From Elysia marginata (lineage: Eukaryota > Mollusca > Gastropoda > Plakobranchidae): a DNA stretch of 41,753 nt. The notes beneath the pieces were generated by a model, which saw nothing but the letters and a program-made list of their open reading frames with translations, did not search any database and was not told where the DNA came from. Each line of letters opens with the position of its first letter. Within the stretch, counting starts at the first letter, position 1. Both the position numbers and the translations under genes were made by a program. The DNA is taken from the NCBI GenBank assembly GCA_019649035.1, contig BMAT01004048.1:124097-165849 (forward strand), read 5' to 3'. Positions 32,926 to 41,753 of this stretch are shown here, piece by piece.

Positions 32926-33103
32926 GTCGGATGTCGCAATTTTCTCCCTCGAAACCCTTGCTGTTTTAAGAAAAAATTTTATAAGCTTTCAAATCTTTCA
33001 ACAAATCATCAATATTTTGTGGAAAGATATTAAAAGTATTGTTGATTTAAGAAATTAGGAAGTAGCATTTAAAAAAAGAGTTTCCGACTTCCGACTCATT
33101 CGT
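32915..33103. mobile_element. MITE-like inverted repeat pierced by SINE-1
   Basis: GGTGAATGAGTCGGATGTCG at 32918-32937 is mirrored near 33085-33103 by the complement of CGAATGAGTCGGAAGTCGG. This gives imperfect terminal repeats of about 20 bp around an AT-rich interior of about 150 bp. There is no coding capacity. SINE-1 copy C has inserted in the left terminus, duplicating part of it. A related left end, GGTGATTGAGTCGGAAGT, follows SINE-1 copy A at 3616, without an identifiable partner. Confidence 0.55.
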
Positions 33104-33735
33104 CCTGCAATCTATACATTTTATCGAAAGAATCCAGATCAACCCAGATAAAACTATAGCATTACTCATCATTAACAATAATTAATATTTATAAAAGTAT
33201 ACTTTCTGACCATATTCAAATATATAATTATGGTTACATTTTCAAAATATCATTTAGGCTTTATTTGGAATTTTAAAAAAAACTTAAAACGAACATAAGA
33301 TCAAATTCAAGTTTAATGCATCAAGTTTATTCTAGGTTCCCCTTACAAGATCAAACGCCTTTTGCTTCTTTTTTCGTGTAAATTGTACCCCGTGTAGAAT
33401 ATGGATAATTCCAGTTTGTTTATAACACTCGTAAAAAAATTATTTCTCAAAATAAAAAAGTCGTAGGTGGCACTTCTGCCCCAAAACCAAACCAGACCAG
33501 TTACATCAACAACAATAAATAATATTAGTCTTGAATATTTTTAAATAACTGTTTGGATAAAGCCCTGTCAGTGATTCTTGACTTGTAACAATACTGAGTA
33601 ACTCAAGGACTTAACACCACTCGCGCCTTATTGACTGTTGGTGTCTCCAAAAGATCCCGAGGACTCCCAAATTGACAAGCTGATTTGCGGCCTTTCTTAA
33701 AGAATAACAGGATTTTTCGTCCTTTTCATGACTTT
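33104..33735. other. AT-rich unassigned DNA
   Basis: Nothing supportable apart from short homopolymers. Confidence 0.5.
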
Positions 33736-33737
33736 GG

Positions 33738-33880
33738 AAAAATCTAAAAAGTCCCTTGAGACATACCGACCGAAAAAGTGAATACAAAACACGCATTCAA
33801 CGCAAGTTCCAATCGCCCGTTGCTGATGAGTTCACAATCTCATCAGATAGGCTTCGTCTTTTCTAGCGGGGACGAAAATA
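33738..33880 (+). repeat. Dispersed repeat X, copy 2
   Basis: Matches 20395-20535 in the same orientation, starting AAAAGTCCCTTGAGACATAC. Several overlapping short frames on both strands (33611-34051) cover this copy, but none is shared with copy 1, which argues against coding. Confidence 0.65.
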
Positions 33881-34364
33881 AGAAAAGTCAGAAGGTGCTC
33901 TACACAGAATATTTTCAGAAAAAAATGGTTGTTGACAGGGTTGTTCGCCGAAATTCCGGTATTTTTTCCAAACAGTCTCTCCATTCTTCTTTGTGAGATT
34001 TACTTTTGTTTTGTGGATTATCAATGGAGATTTAGAAAGCCTAAAAAACAAAATCTCTCATGTAATATGGATTCCAGGCATTGTACAAAACGACTTTACT
34101 ATTTAGATTCAAATACGGCGATAGCTTTGATCTCAATTGTAGCAGTAAGCAATACCTTGAACCTTGCATGCACTCAGCTCTACCATAGCTTTGCACATAA
34201 CCCAAGACTTGGAGCAATACACACAACATATTTTTTTATAAACTAAAATAATATTTAAACAAATTAGTTGGATATAGATAGACTAGAGAGTAATTAAAAA
34301 TAAAACTTGAACTCAGAGTTAGAGTTAGCTATGGTTTACCAAATGTTTGCTAGCATAGTCCTTT

Positions 34365-34500
34365 ACAAGATCAAACGTGAGTTTAAAGATTTGGAAACAA
34401 TATGTAACTAAAAAGATGAAATACTTATTGAAACTGGCTGTAATTGAGGCTCAGAGTCTTTTAAAACTTTATCCACATACAGAAAATAGCCAGTAATTCC
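34365..34500 (+). repeat. Dispersed repeat Y, copy 1
   Basis: About 130 bp including AAAGATTTGGAAACAATATG, then GATGAAATA, a CTGGC segment, CAGAGTC and CAGAAA. It matches 38012-38150, where the same blocks occur in order (GAAAGATTTGGAAACAGTGT, GATGAAATA, CTGGC, CAGAGCCC, CAGAAA). Divergence is considerable. Confidence 0.6.
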
Positions 34501-35360
34501 TGAAGATTTTCCCGAAAGACAATATTGCATAAATAATTATCTTTTTTTTAATATCGGAATGAACATTTTTTATTACGGGAAACAACGCCTCCTACGCCCT
34601 CGTCATCTGGCCTCAAACTAACCATATTAATCCAGCAGGTCATTGATTTGGTAATGTCTTTGCCGCGTACCTTTGTTGTTGCCGGGGACTAATCTGTAAA
34701 AAGAAATGCATCTGTAATTATGGATGTTTCCAAAATACCTGACACTTCTACAATATTATGCTTGTGTGATTCTAAAACAAAATGCCAATTTTATACAGAC
34801 ATTTAAAGCAGAATCAATAAACATCCCCAAACAACTGCACTATGGAACAGTGTAGGCTGGTTTTTAAGACACAAAACCCAGTCAAATCTTACATGAAATT
34901 CATTACATAACAATGCCTCCACTAAACTGTCTCTTACGGGAACTACAATAATGTCATGCGAATGTCAGATGTAAACGACCCGTCTGTTGTGTTAAAAAAA
35001 AGTATTACCAGACTTTTAAATAAACTTTTCGCCACTGGCAAGTGACCTATTATAGCTAACCGATAGAAGTTAAAAATTCATCATTTTAGTATAACAACCT
35101 CTAGGTTCTATGCCAGTTAACTTTCTGACATTTCGTTTTGGATTCTGACTCTGAAATTCATCCTAGAAAAAAAACTGACTAGATACGGAATTATTTTCGA
35201 TCTCCGGATTGCAGTGCTCAATAAGGAAAAAAATAAGAATGAAAAATTAGCAATCAACTTCTTTAGAAATACTAATCTTATGGAGTCCTCGTTGCCGGGA
35301 ATTATTGTGGACTTTTGTTATCTTATTACACTTACTAGTTGCTTATGTTCTGACGTGTCT
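34501..35360. other. AT-rich unassigned DNA
   Basis: No supportable gene. The 83-codon frame at 35214-35465 ends inside the palindromic element and is spurious. Confidence 0.5.
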
Positions 35361-35362
35361 AC

Positions 35363-35443
35363 AATTCTGCCGTGGACAAAGTGCAGTATCTCTCATATGT
35401 TTTACACCGCAGGTACTGCATTTGGTTTATCCCAGGCAGAATT
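35363..35443 (+). mobile_element. 80-bp palindromic element P, copy 2
   Basis: Begins AATTCTGCCGTGGACAAA and ends in the inverted CCCAGGCAGAATT. The middle is GCAGTATCTCTCATATGTTT followed by TACACCGCAGGTACTGC. The left arm lacks about five bases relative to copy 3. The outermost AATTCTGCC / GGCAGAATT pair is perfect and defines the ends better than the other copies. Confidence 0.8.
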
Positions 35444-35689
35444 AATGAAGTGCCTAATTATATAAAAAAACAGACATTGATTTGTGGATGTAGGAGTTAG
35501 AATTTTTTGTTTAGGTTGTAAAAACATCTATGCATAGTTTTGCACCCATAAGCTAATGAGATTACGGCAAGCATAAAGTGGTATTATTTTGCAGATAATT
35601 GTTCAAAAAGTAACTGGTCTTCGGAGTCATACTGAAATGTTCTATAGTTTGAAACTGCTTTGTTTGTCAATATGGTTTAATGATAATAA

Positions 35690-35905
35690 TAACTACAAAT
35701 ACAACAACAATAGTAGTAATAATAACAATAATAATAATTTATAATAGTTGAAACAATATTTAATAATAATAATAATAATGATGATAATAATAATAATAAT
35801 AATAATGATAATAATAATGAGATAATAAAAATAATGATAAGTATAATAATTCACTCATAGAGCGCCTAAAATCCACTAAAATGTTCAGTAGCGCTAATAA
35901 TTACA
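35690..35905 (-). mobile_element. LINE 3' end with (AAT)n tail, reverse
   Basis: On the minus strand, TAGCGCTACTGAACATTTTA and GGATTTTAGGCGCTCTATGA precede a long ATT-rich repeat (plus strand AAT, 35690-35855). The arrangement GCGC..TGA...AGGC(G)CT.TAT..TTATTATT parallels the 3' end of the LINE at 27816-28255. It is probably the tail of a severely 5'-truncated insertion of a related family. No ORF remains. Confidence 0.6.
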
Positions 35906-36096
35906 TTGTGTTTCAATTTTTCAATTTCAAGTTTATTTAGCCAATACATAAGTACATGTATTGAAATTTAGAAATGTTTTATGTAAGGCTGACATATTCT
36001 AACGTCCTGAATGATTATTACACTATTATAGAATCTCAGTAAATTTCTCAAAGAAAAGAAACGTTATCTCTCTCGCAGACACCAACAGACACACAA

Positions 36097-36098
36097 CT

Positions 36099-36144
<46 letters not shown>

Positions 36145-36163
36145 TTATCTCTCTCTCTCTGTA
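36097..36163 (+). repeat. (CT)n microsatellite
   Basis: About 65 bp of CT with a few TTTC and TTTA interruptions, inside the reverse LINE remnant. Confidence 0.95.
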
Positions 36164-36304
36164 GCATTTTTAACTCTTCTGTCTTAACGAACAAGAAATA
36201 CATGCACTCCTTTTAACCCATTCCGCTCAAGGAAATACCCCACCCTAATGTGACCATTTCATCAGAAGAGCAAATTAGAATAATCTCTAAATTTTAGTTA
36301 CATT

Positions 36305-36790
36305 TAAATGTTTTACGGCTTGGGAAAAGAGGCTATTTATCGTATAATACTTTCTTTGAACGCCCTTAGTCTTCGCCGTAGTGTGAAAAGTCAAAATATT
36401 TCCTTACTGGGTGGGTGTCAACTTTCCAGATCTTTTCTGTATTGTCTGACATTCTTTCTTCATAGGAACTTACGAGAGATGACGGATTCACACCAATTAG
36501 ATTTTGTGCGTTTATGACAAATGAGTTCAGTCTTTTGATGTTTTTAATTGCTGTTCTATCAAACCAACCAATAAACGATTGAAATAAGATGTTCTCCCCA
36601 ATGGCTCTATAAAATTTAATGAGTGTCACTTTATTGACCTTAAAACAACTAAATGTTCTTAAAGAGAACATACCCTGTCTGGCCTTTTTAGTATATTGTT
36701 GCTATTTAATTCCCAACTAAATAATTATGCTAGACAGAATGGTGCCCTGGAATTTGAATGAATCAACTCGTTCAACTATGTTCCATAGTA
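36305..36790 (-). pseudogene. Broken LINE reverse transcriptase C-terminus
   Basis: The longest open piece (36366-36671, 101 codons) contains KVNKVTLIKFYRAIGENILF, FIGWFDRTAIKNIKRLNS, NLIGVNPSSL and THPVRKYFDF. These landmarks fit the LINE pattern ..FYRxxIESVLTFxITxWFG..xxxKxKLNxIVxxAxxIIG...SL...Y..R...K...I..D..HP....F. Upstream in frame VERVDSFKFQGTILSS precedes two TAG stops (36690-36735), then KKARQG joins the main piece. Downstream a +1 shift near 36352 restores LRAFKESIIR, the usual RR-LR-FK tail. It is clearly a dead copy. The neighbouring ORF on the plus strand (36308-36517) is its shadow. Confidence 0.85.
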
Positions 36791-37074
36791 TAACCAATGG
36801 CAGTGGTTCTCTTAAAAAGTAGACCTATATACTCTGTCTAAAACAATTTAACCTAGTCATAGTTAAAACCGTTGTAAAGAGTGTAACATTAAACAAAAAA
36901 GAGTTTCACAATACTAACGCATAAAAAAGTATTATTTATCATTTAAAAAGCCATTGTATTTATCTTGAGAAAGTTACTTACATATGTCATGCACACTCTT
37001 CATTAAAAATTAATGCCAATATGGTCTAAAATCACAGCAAAATTTAATTAAAAACTCAATTTTTTAAATTTTGC

Positions 37075-37400
37075 TTAAAAGATTAAATTGTATCAATTCT
37101 CTTAGTTTTTTCTATTAAAACATTCCAGACCTTAGGAGCAATGAGATAGAACTCTTTCATTTTAGAAGTCTAGGATGGCATAATATTATTAGTTTTTAGT
37201 AAAAATGAATTTATTTGATCTTAACACCTTCTGGGTTTTGTGTGATTGAAAAGTTTTTGTAAATAAGCAGGGGATAGATCATTTAAACATTTAGAAATAT
37301 GGCAGGCCAATTGATAACTAATGCTCGATTTTACCGGCGCGACACTTTTAGTAGTGATAGAATTTGTTGCTATACTGTTAATAAATTTTTACACAAAGTA
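37075..37400 (-). pseudogene. Second LINE RT C-terminal remnant, reverse
   Basis: Minus-strand reading gives VAPVKSSISYQLACHISKC and LNDLSPAYLQKLFNHTKP, the counterpart of LPVxxRIxYKIxxLxYKCLNGLAPxYLxxLL. A broken PSR-LRS-like stretch follows, then MKEFYLIAPKVWNVLIEK and SFKQNLKN, the counterpart of the YGERxFSxxAPxLWNSLP and SFKxxLKTxLF motifs. The same motif set is found in the forward LINE at 27122-27815, so both belong to the CR1/L2-like group. Several stops and a frameshift interrupt it. It lies next to, but is distinct from, the 36305-36790 remnant. Confidence 0.75.
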
Positions 37401-38010
37401 TGCTCGTTTCAATAAGCCTCTTTATTATTAGTATCAAAGTTAAATATGGAATTAAACTAAATAAATAAATTTAGCACACTACACCATGAACTTAAGTAAC
37501 AAAATTATCCTAATTTCATGCATTGTTAACTTTTTTGCAAATGATATTTGCCATTCAAAACAATGCGCAATGCAGTCTGATCTTTGAAAAATGAAACAAA
37601 ATTAAAACACGATTTTTCATTAAATATTTCCATTATCTTTAGTAATAAAAAAATCAAATTTATAATTGACCACCCTTTCTATTCTGTTTTTAAATCCTTT
37701 TTTCCATATAATAATAGAGATGCAGATTCTTTGTCCACTGATGTTCCTAAGATTTGAAAAAAATAGGCTTTTCAAAGAACATATTGTTCATTGTATCAAA
37801 TATGAAGCTGGACAAAATAAAATATGAGGAGAAATAAACCAAAGCAAGAAGTGATAACAAAGATATTCATTACAAACGATGGGCATGCCTCAATACAGAT
37901 GGGGATATTATTTTCCTTTGTTAATTTAATGAATTCTAAAAAACTAATGCCTGTCCTATTAGTAAGTAACAGTAAAGCATAATGATAAAGTCGTAAGTCC
38001 AACTGACTAA
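37401..38010. other. AT-rich unassigned DNA
   Basis: Possibly the upstream part of the reverse LINE, but no RT motif can be read. Short frames at 37796-38127 are not recognisable. Confidence 0.4.
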
Positions 38011-38011
38011 G

Positions 38012-38150
38012 TTTAAAAACGAAACCTGAGTTGAAAGATTTGGAAACAGTGTATGACTATAAATATGATGAAATATTTGTCGGGGCTGGCGAAATTCAAG
38101 TTCAGAGCCCTGTATAATTTTGATCACCTACAGAAATTAACCTGCAATCT
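38012..38150 (+). repeat. Dispersed repeat Y, copy 2
   Basis: Diverged match to 34365-34500 in the same orientation; blocks are listed there. Confidence 0.6.
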
Positions 38151-38159
38151 AAGTGAATG

Positions 38160-38700
38160 GTTATAAGTCATTTTGTTTTGTTTAAGTTGGACTTACAACC
38201 CTGCCATTCTAAACTCGTGCATTGTTAATGCTTTAAGCTCTGGTTTGATGTATGATGTGGTTGGCAAGAAAACATTTAGGTAGACACTAATGGTACACAG
38301 GAGGAGAATCAAAACGTTATTATCATCTGAGTTTTTGGTATCGCTGCATCATTATACCTGCATAAATAATGACTGGCTGAGAATTTTAGTGTATTTACTG
38401 TAACAGCAACGAGATACACAGCGATTTAGTTTTTAATAACCATTGGTGTGAGGTTTTGTTCTTGAAACAATGTATAACTTGGAAAATGTTAGATGATCTC
38501 AAACCAAACTCATTAGTCTCACTATAACTATACTAGAAGTCCTTACAATATAAATGGCATAAGATATTTTCGCTATGTTTTAGAAAGAATTTAGAATGCT
38601 TTATGGGTAAACAAAAGCTAAACTATCTCTTATTGTGGTAATAAATCATTTCACGGCTTAAACTTACCAATATAGTTCAAATAGCACAATTACATGAATC
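38160..38700. other. AT-rich unassigned DNA
   Basis: Nothing supportable. Confidence 0.5.
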
Positions 38701-38705
38701 TGAAC

Positions 38706-39012
38706 ACCGGCTCTGTGGCCTAGCGGTAAGACACTCGCTCAGAGATCGGGAGATGCGTGGTTCGATCCCCGGCCTGTCAAACAAAGGACTTAAAAATAGA
38801 TATTGACAGCTGATCCGCCTAGTGCCTGGCATTATAGATTTAGTGTTAAGTTTGGCTGGCCCGGTGTCAGAATAATGTGACTGGGTGAGGTGTACGCAAG
38901 CGCTCCCTACATCACAGTGTGGCAGCACGCTTTCAATTGTCCTCAGCGCCGTCTTTAGTATAACCTCTATGTTGACTGGGACGTTAAAAATTCAAACAAC
39001 CAACCAACCAAC
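38706..39012 (+). mobile_element. SINE-1 copy D
   Basis: The head ACCGGCTCTGTGGCCTAGCG is followed by an intact box B (GGTTCGATCCCC), the GGTGTCAGAATAATGTGACT block, GTGTGGCAGCACGCTTTCAA and a tail of GGGACGTTAAAAATTCAAAC plus AACC repeats. No target duplication was found, so the copy may be older or its flanks altered. The 83-codon reverse frame (38677-38928) is the antisense SINE translation, parallel to that of copy B. Confidence 0.92.
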
Positions 39013-39014
39013 TT

Positions 39015-39685
39015 AAACTCTAAATAGTGTGTCCCTGTACCCATAAAATTCAAGTTTGCATAGCAAAAAAGCGAACCTTGCATTGATTCCAATTTATTTT
39101 ATACGGAAAAGGTTTGTTTGGGCTTAAGCACTCAATTCAAGAAACGAGGTTTATTGTGCCCCAGATTGATTTTCGTATGTTCAACAAAACATAAATTACA
39201 ATTTGATTGTTATACTGAAATTTAAAATTATTCAGCACGAAGAAAATTGTGCTTTTTTGCCGCTCATTTCTAATATTAAAGGCAAAATATAAGTTGAATG
39301 CGCGCCCTTACGTGAGAAAATTTCTCATAAATTGGGTTTCTAACCTGAGTCAGTAAAATTATACACCGGCACAAGCAGAAACATCTGATGCATTAAGTAC
39401 ATCTGTTAAGAGAGGTATTTGTTCAGATGTCGCTCCAAAGACTTCTATTAAAGAAAGATCCAACAAAAATCCTGATGAAATGTACTCTTTCAAAAACAAT
39501 TCGCCTTTGATAAATCTTATATATTTGTGTCGTGAAAAAAGATTCTAGTTTAGGAATATGTTCATTGTAATCAAACTTAACGTTGAGCATGTATGCACAC
39601 TATTTCGCATAAAAAGGGTTTTCTTCTAAAAACTAAGGGAAATTTTCACTTGAAAGTCAAAATTTAATAAGACGAAAAGAGACAT
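39015..39685. other. AT-rich unassigned DNA
   Basis: Nothing supportable. Confidence 0.5.
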
Positions 39686-39689
39686 AGTT

Positions 39690-39828
39690 AGAGAGAGAAA
39701 TATCATATCCATATAATGGAGAGAGAGAGATGGATACATACAGAGAGCGAGAGAGATAGTGAGAGTGAGAGCGAGAGAGACAGAGAGAGAGAAAGAGATA
39801 GAAATGGTGTGTGTGTGTTTGTGTGTCC
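39690..39828 (+). repeat. (GA)n then (GT)n microsatellite
   Basis: A GA-rich tract with GATA interruptions (39690-39800) is followed by GTGTGTGTGTTTGTGTGT. The two overlapping reverse frames are translations of it. Confidence 0.9.
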
Positions 39829-39864
39829 AAGTAATTAAACTGTCGATCATTCTTCCTTTGAACT

Positions 39865-40196
39865 ATCAGTAGGTCCACGACCGGCTCTGTGGCCTAATAA
39901 TAAGACATTCGCTCAGAGATCGGGAGGGGCGAGGTTCTATCCCCAGCCGAGTCAAACTAAGGACTTTAAAATTGGTATTAGCAGCTGATCCGCCGAGTGT
40001 CTGGCATTATGGATTTAGTGCTAAGTCTGGTCGGCCCGTTGTCAGGATAATGCTACTGGGTGTGGTGTATGCAAGCGCTCCTTACACCACAGTGTGGCAG
40101 CACGCTTTCAATTGTCCCAAACGCCGTCTCTGATATAACCTTGTAGGTGAAAGAGACACGTTAAAACTAAAAAAACCTAACCATCGGTAGGTCCAC
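39865..40196 (+). mobile_element. SINE-1 copy E with 14-bp TSD
   Basis: The body (39879-40182) starts GACCGGCTCTGTGGCCTAAT and has a weakened box B (GGTTCTATCCCC), the TGTCAGGATAATGCTACTGG block and GTGTGGCAGCACGCTTTCAA. It ends GACACGTTAAAACTAAAAAA. ATCAGTAGGTCCAC (39865-39878) and ATCGGTAGGTCCAC (40183-40196) are a 14-bp target duplication with one mismatch. Decayed promoter boxes suggest it is no longer a source gene. Palindromic element copy 3 begins about 10 bp downstream. Confidence 0.93.
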
Positions 40197-40206
40197 TGCT
40201 TGACAT

Positions 40207-40292
40207 GTTATCTGCCGTGGACAAACGAAATGCAGTATCTCTCATACGGTTTACACTGCAGATACTGCTTTTGGTTTGTCCAAGGAAGTAAC
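40207..40292 (+). mobile_element. 80-bp palindromic element P, copy 3 (best stem)
   Basis: A 23-nt left arm (40218-40240, TGGACAAACGAAATGCAGTA then TCT) pairs with a 23-nt right arm (40260-40282) at 21 of 23 positions, around a 19-nt loop. Outside the stem, GTTATCTGCC and the inverted GGAAGTAAC extend the symmetry. Two other copies in the window share arms and loop in the same orientation. It has no coding capacity and is too short for a typical MITE, so it may be a miniature derivative of a DNA transposon. The 75-codon frame at 40200-40427 is spurious. Confidence 0.85.
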
Positions 40293-41400
40293 GAAGAACG
40301 ATTGACCAGTGTAAGTTTACTATCCTTAAAAAGTCCTGTTTCTGGTAACCGATGTCATCTTAAAACACTATGGCTAACCATTTTCTCAAAGTGCAGGACT
40401 GATGGAATATTCCCCTTCAGTTTATAATGACTTCTAAATTAAGTCATCTTCTAAATCGCTTTTGATAAATTTGTACATGATTTTACCCCAACAATTGAAA
40501 GGATAGATCTAACAGAACCATTCGAATAAAAACTGGGTATACATGTCTATAGGTAATGAGATTGCAATAAAAATGACAGAACGTTTCTGGAATTGATCCC
40601 GGGGATATTTAATTCGATTTTTTTCTTTGTTTTTTTTTTTTGAGCTATTCAAGCATTTTACCTTGCTTAGTTTTTTTTTGCGAGACGGCACGTAAAATTT
40701 ATTTTCATCAGTCAATTTGTTTATTTGACTGGACCAAACAATTTTTAGTGGACCCAAAAAATAGCTTTGGGAACATAACTATTTATATTTCTTCTACTTA
40801 TTTAAATTGAAAGATACGTTTCAAAATTAGTTATAAATATTGAGTTAAAAGAACATATTTGTGGATACCAATTAGAAACAGTGGTAGGAGCTTACAGATT
40901 TCTAAACGCCTTTTCATACACAGTCGGGAAAGCAACATTAATTGTCTACTGATAGCGTCACATCTGGGAATAATAATGGATAAAAAGAGAATGACGGATT
41001 ATTCTGAGTCAGGTACAATTTGATTATAAAAATTTATTAGATTGAGAGTGTTAACAATTATATCGAAATGATTGTCTAATGGTATTTGAGCTTTTTTTCT
41101 TTCTCACCAAAGTCTCAATTCTGTGGGCCTCAACAGTAATATACAGCTAATTCAAAAAGACAACAATAATCATTAAAATCAAACAATATTACAATTGATA
41201 AAATGAATATTTGGGAGACTTCTTTAGTGACACGCTGTTCGGGAACGTTTGGCATTTCATAGGTAAACTGTGAACAGCTTAAATCTTAGTGCAGAAGAAT
41301 TTTCATGCAGTTTGGTACCTCATAAAATAATATGAACCAGTTAATAACCATGGCACCGTTTGTACATTCTCGTCGAAATTCTCAGGCACATTTATTAATG
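40293..41400. other. AT-rich unassigned DNA
   Basis: No supportable gene. The 82-codon reverse frame (40509-40757) is Lys/Asn-rich without motifs. Confidence 0.5.
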
Positions 41401-41405
41401 AAACG

Positions 41406-41642
41406 TCAGCGTTGGAAATAAACAGAAATTGTTTGACGCTTCACATTTATTTTCAGTGCAAAGCTCTTTGAAGTGGCTTTGCTCCATCTTGATTTAGCTT
41501 CCGTTTTGTCTTGTCTCTTTTTTTCCACCCAATCGCACGCAATTTTCTTCTTGCGACCACCTGAGGCGTTTGGATAGTACACAATTTGATCAACAAAGCA
41601 TCTTGTTAGTTCAGTGCAATCTGAGTCCATCAATTGCTTCAT
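41406..41642 (-). other. Unrecognised 78-codon frame near window edge
   Basis: A reverse frame in a segment somewhat richer in G and C than its neighbours. The product is strongly basic, with GGRKKKIACDWVEKKRQDK in the middle and Cys residues near the start. I do not recognise a domain, and no splice signals or upstream exon can be confirmed. A stop lies just upstream of the Met in frame. It could be a chance frame, part of an exon, or a transposon fragment. Confidence 0.2.
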
Positions 41643-41753
41643 CGATCAAAATGACTGGCAAAAAAGCGAGCTCTAAAGAGCAGTAACAATATTTTGGCAC
41701 ACTTCTTGAGATCGTCGAAACAGATGTTTTGATCTGGAAAGATCTGTGTGTGT

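Larger units (their letters stand above)
35925..36790 (-). mobile_element. 5'-truncated LINE remnant, reverse, (TTGAA)-like end
   Basis: The minus strand holds a decayed RT C-terminus (36305-36790), a 3' region carrying a (CT)n microsatellite (36097-36163), and an end AATAAACTTGAAATTGAAAA near 35950-35925. That end resembles the short A/TGAA-type termini of L2-like LINEs. It belongs to a different LINE family from the 26945-28255 element because its C-terminal motifs differ. The endonuclease and catalytic palm are missing. Confidence 0.7.

Noticed and set aside
35214-35465. 83-codon plus-strand frame
   Set aside because: It ends inside palindromic element P and shares only that translation with 40200-40427.
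35755-35860. AAT-rich region as a CRISPR-like array
   Set aside because: It is a trinucleotide microsatellite with no spacers; the DNA is animal, not prokaryotic.
37796-38127. Two overlapping reverse frames with hydrophobic stretches
   Set aside because: They could suggest membrane segments, but A/T bias explains this and one overlaps dispersed repeat Y without frame conservation.

Overview
This window is AT-rich animal genomic DNA. I see no intact protein-coding gene, no rRNA, no functional tRNA and no CRISPR array. The best guess is a gastropod mollusc: the window holds several tRNA-derived SINE families, a CORE-domain SINE, degraded non-LTR retrotransposons, miniature inverted-repeat elements and long GA, GAA and ATT microsatellites. 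The species guess is inference only. The open reading frames of 60-170 codons are mostly chance frames in AT-rich DNA, microsatellite translations, or antisense readings of SINEs. The only convincing coding homology is the decayed 3' ends of LINE ORF2 proteins.

Layout. 1-3.3 kb: AT-rich DNA with one CpG-dense patch near 2.3-2.5 kb. 3.3-4.9 kb: a SINE-1 copy with a perfect target duplication, then a reverse CORE-type SINE head. 5-11.3 kb: mostly unassigned, with GATA/GA tracts and a GAA tract carrying a 331-base assembly gap. 11.8-15.9 kb: unassigned, with small degenerate tandem repeats. 16.0-18.4 kb: a fold-back MITE with a duplicated right arm, a head-to-head pair of CORE-SINEs, and a satellite of about 70 bp interrupted by one of them. 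21.4-22.6 kb: two nearly identical SINE-3 copies in opposite orientation. 22.9-23.2 kb: a reverse LINE ORF2 tail. 24.4-24.75 kb: a purine-rich tract with an internal duplication. 26.5-28.4 kb: a 5'-truncated CR1/L2-like LINE with an ATT tail and a second assembly gap, inside an ACTCGAG-rich locus. 29.2-33.1 kb: two SINE-1 copies, a perfect hairpin, and a MITE-like element hit by a SINE. 35.3-37.4 kb: several reverse-strand LINE remnants and AAT/CT tracts. 38-40.3 kb: two SINE-1 copies and the third copy of an 80-bp palindromic element.

No genes cooperate here; the relationships are between mobile elements. SINE-1 and SINE-3 have different tRNA heads and tails but share a central body. The CORE-SINE keeps the deep animal CORE motif. 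An 80-bp palindromic family occurs three times and could fold into hairpins of pre-miRNA size. Several elements are nested, which gives a relative insertion order. The window could be intergenic or lie inside a long intron; the sequence does not decide between them.
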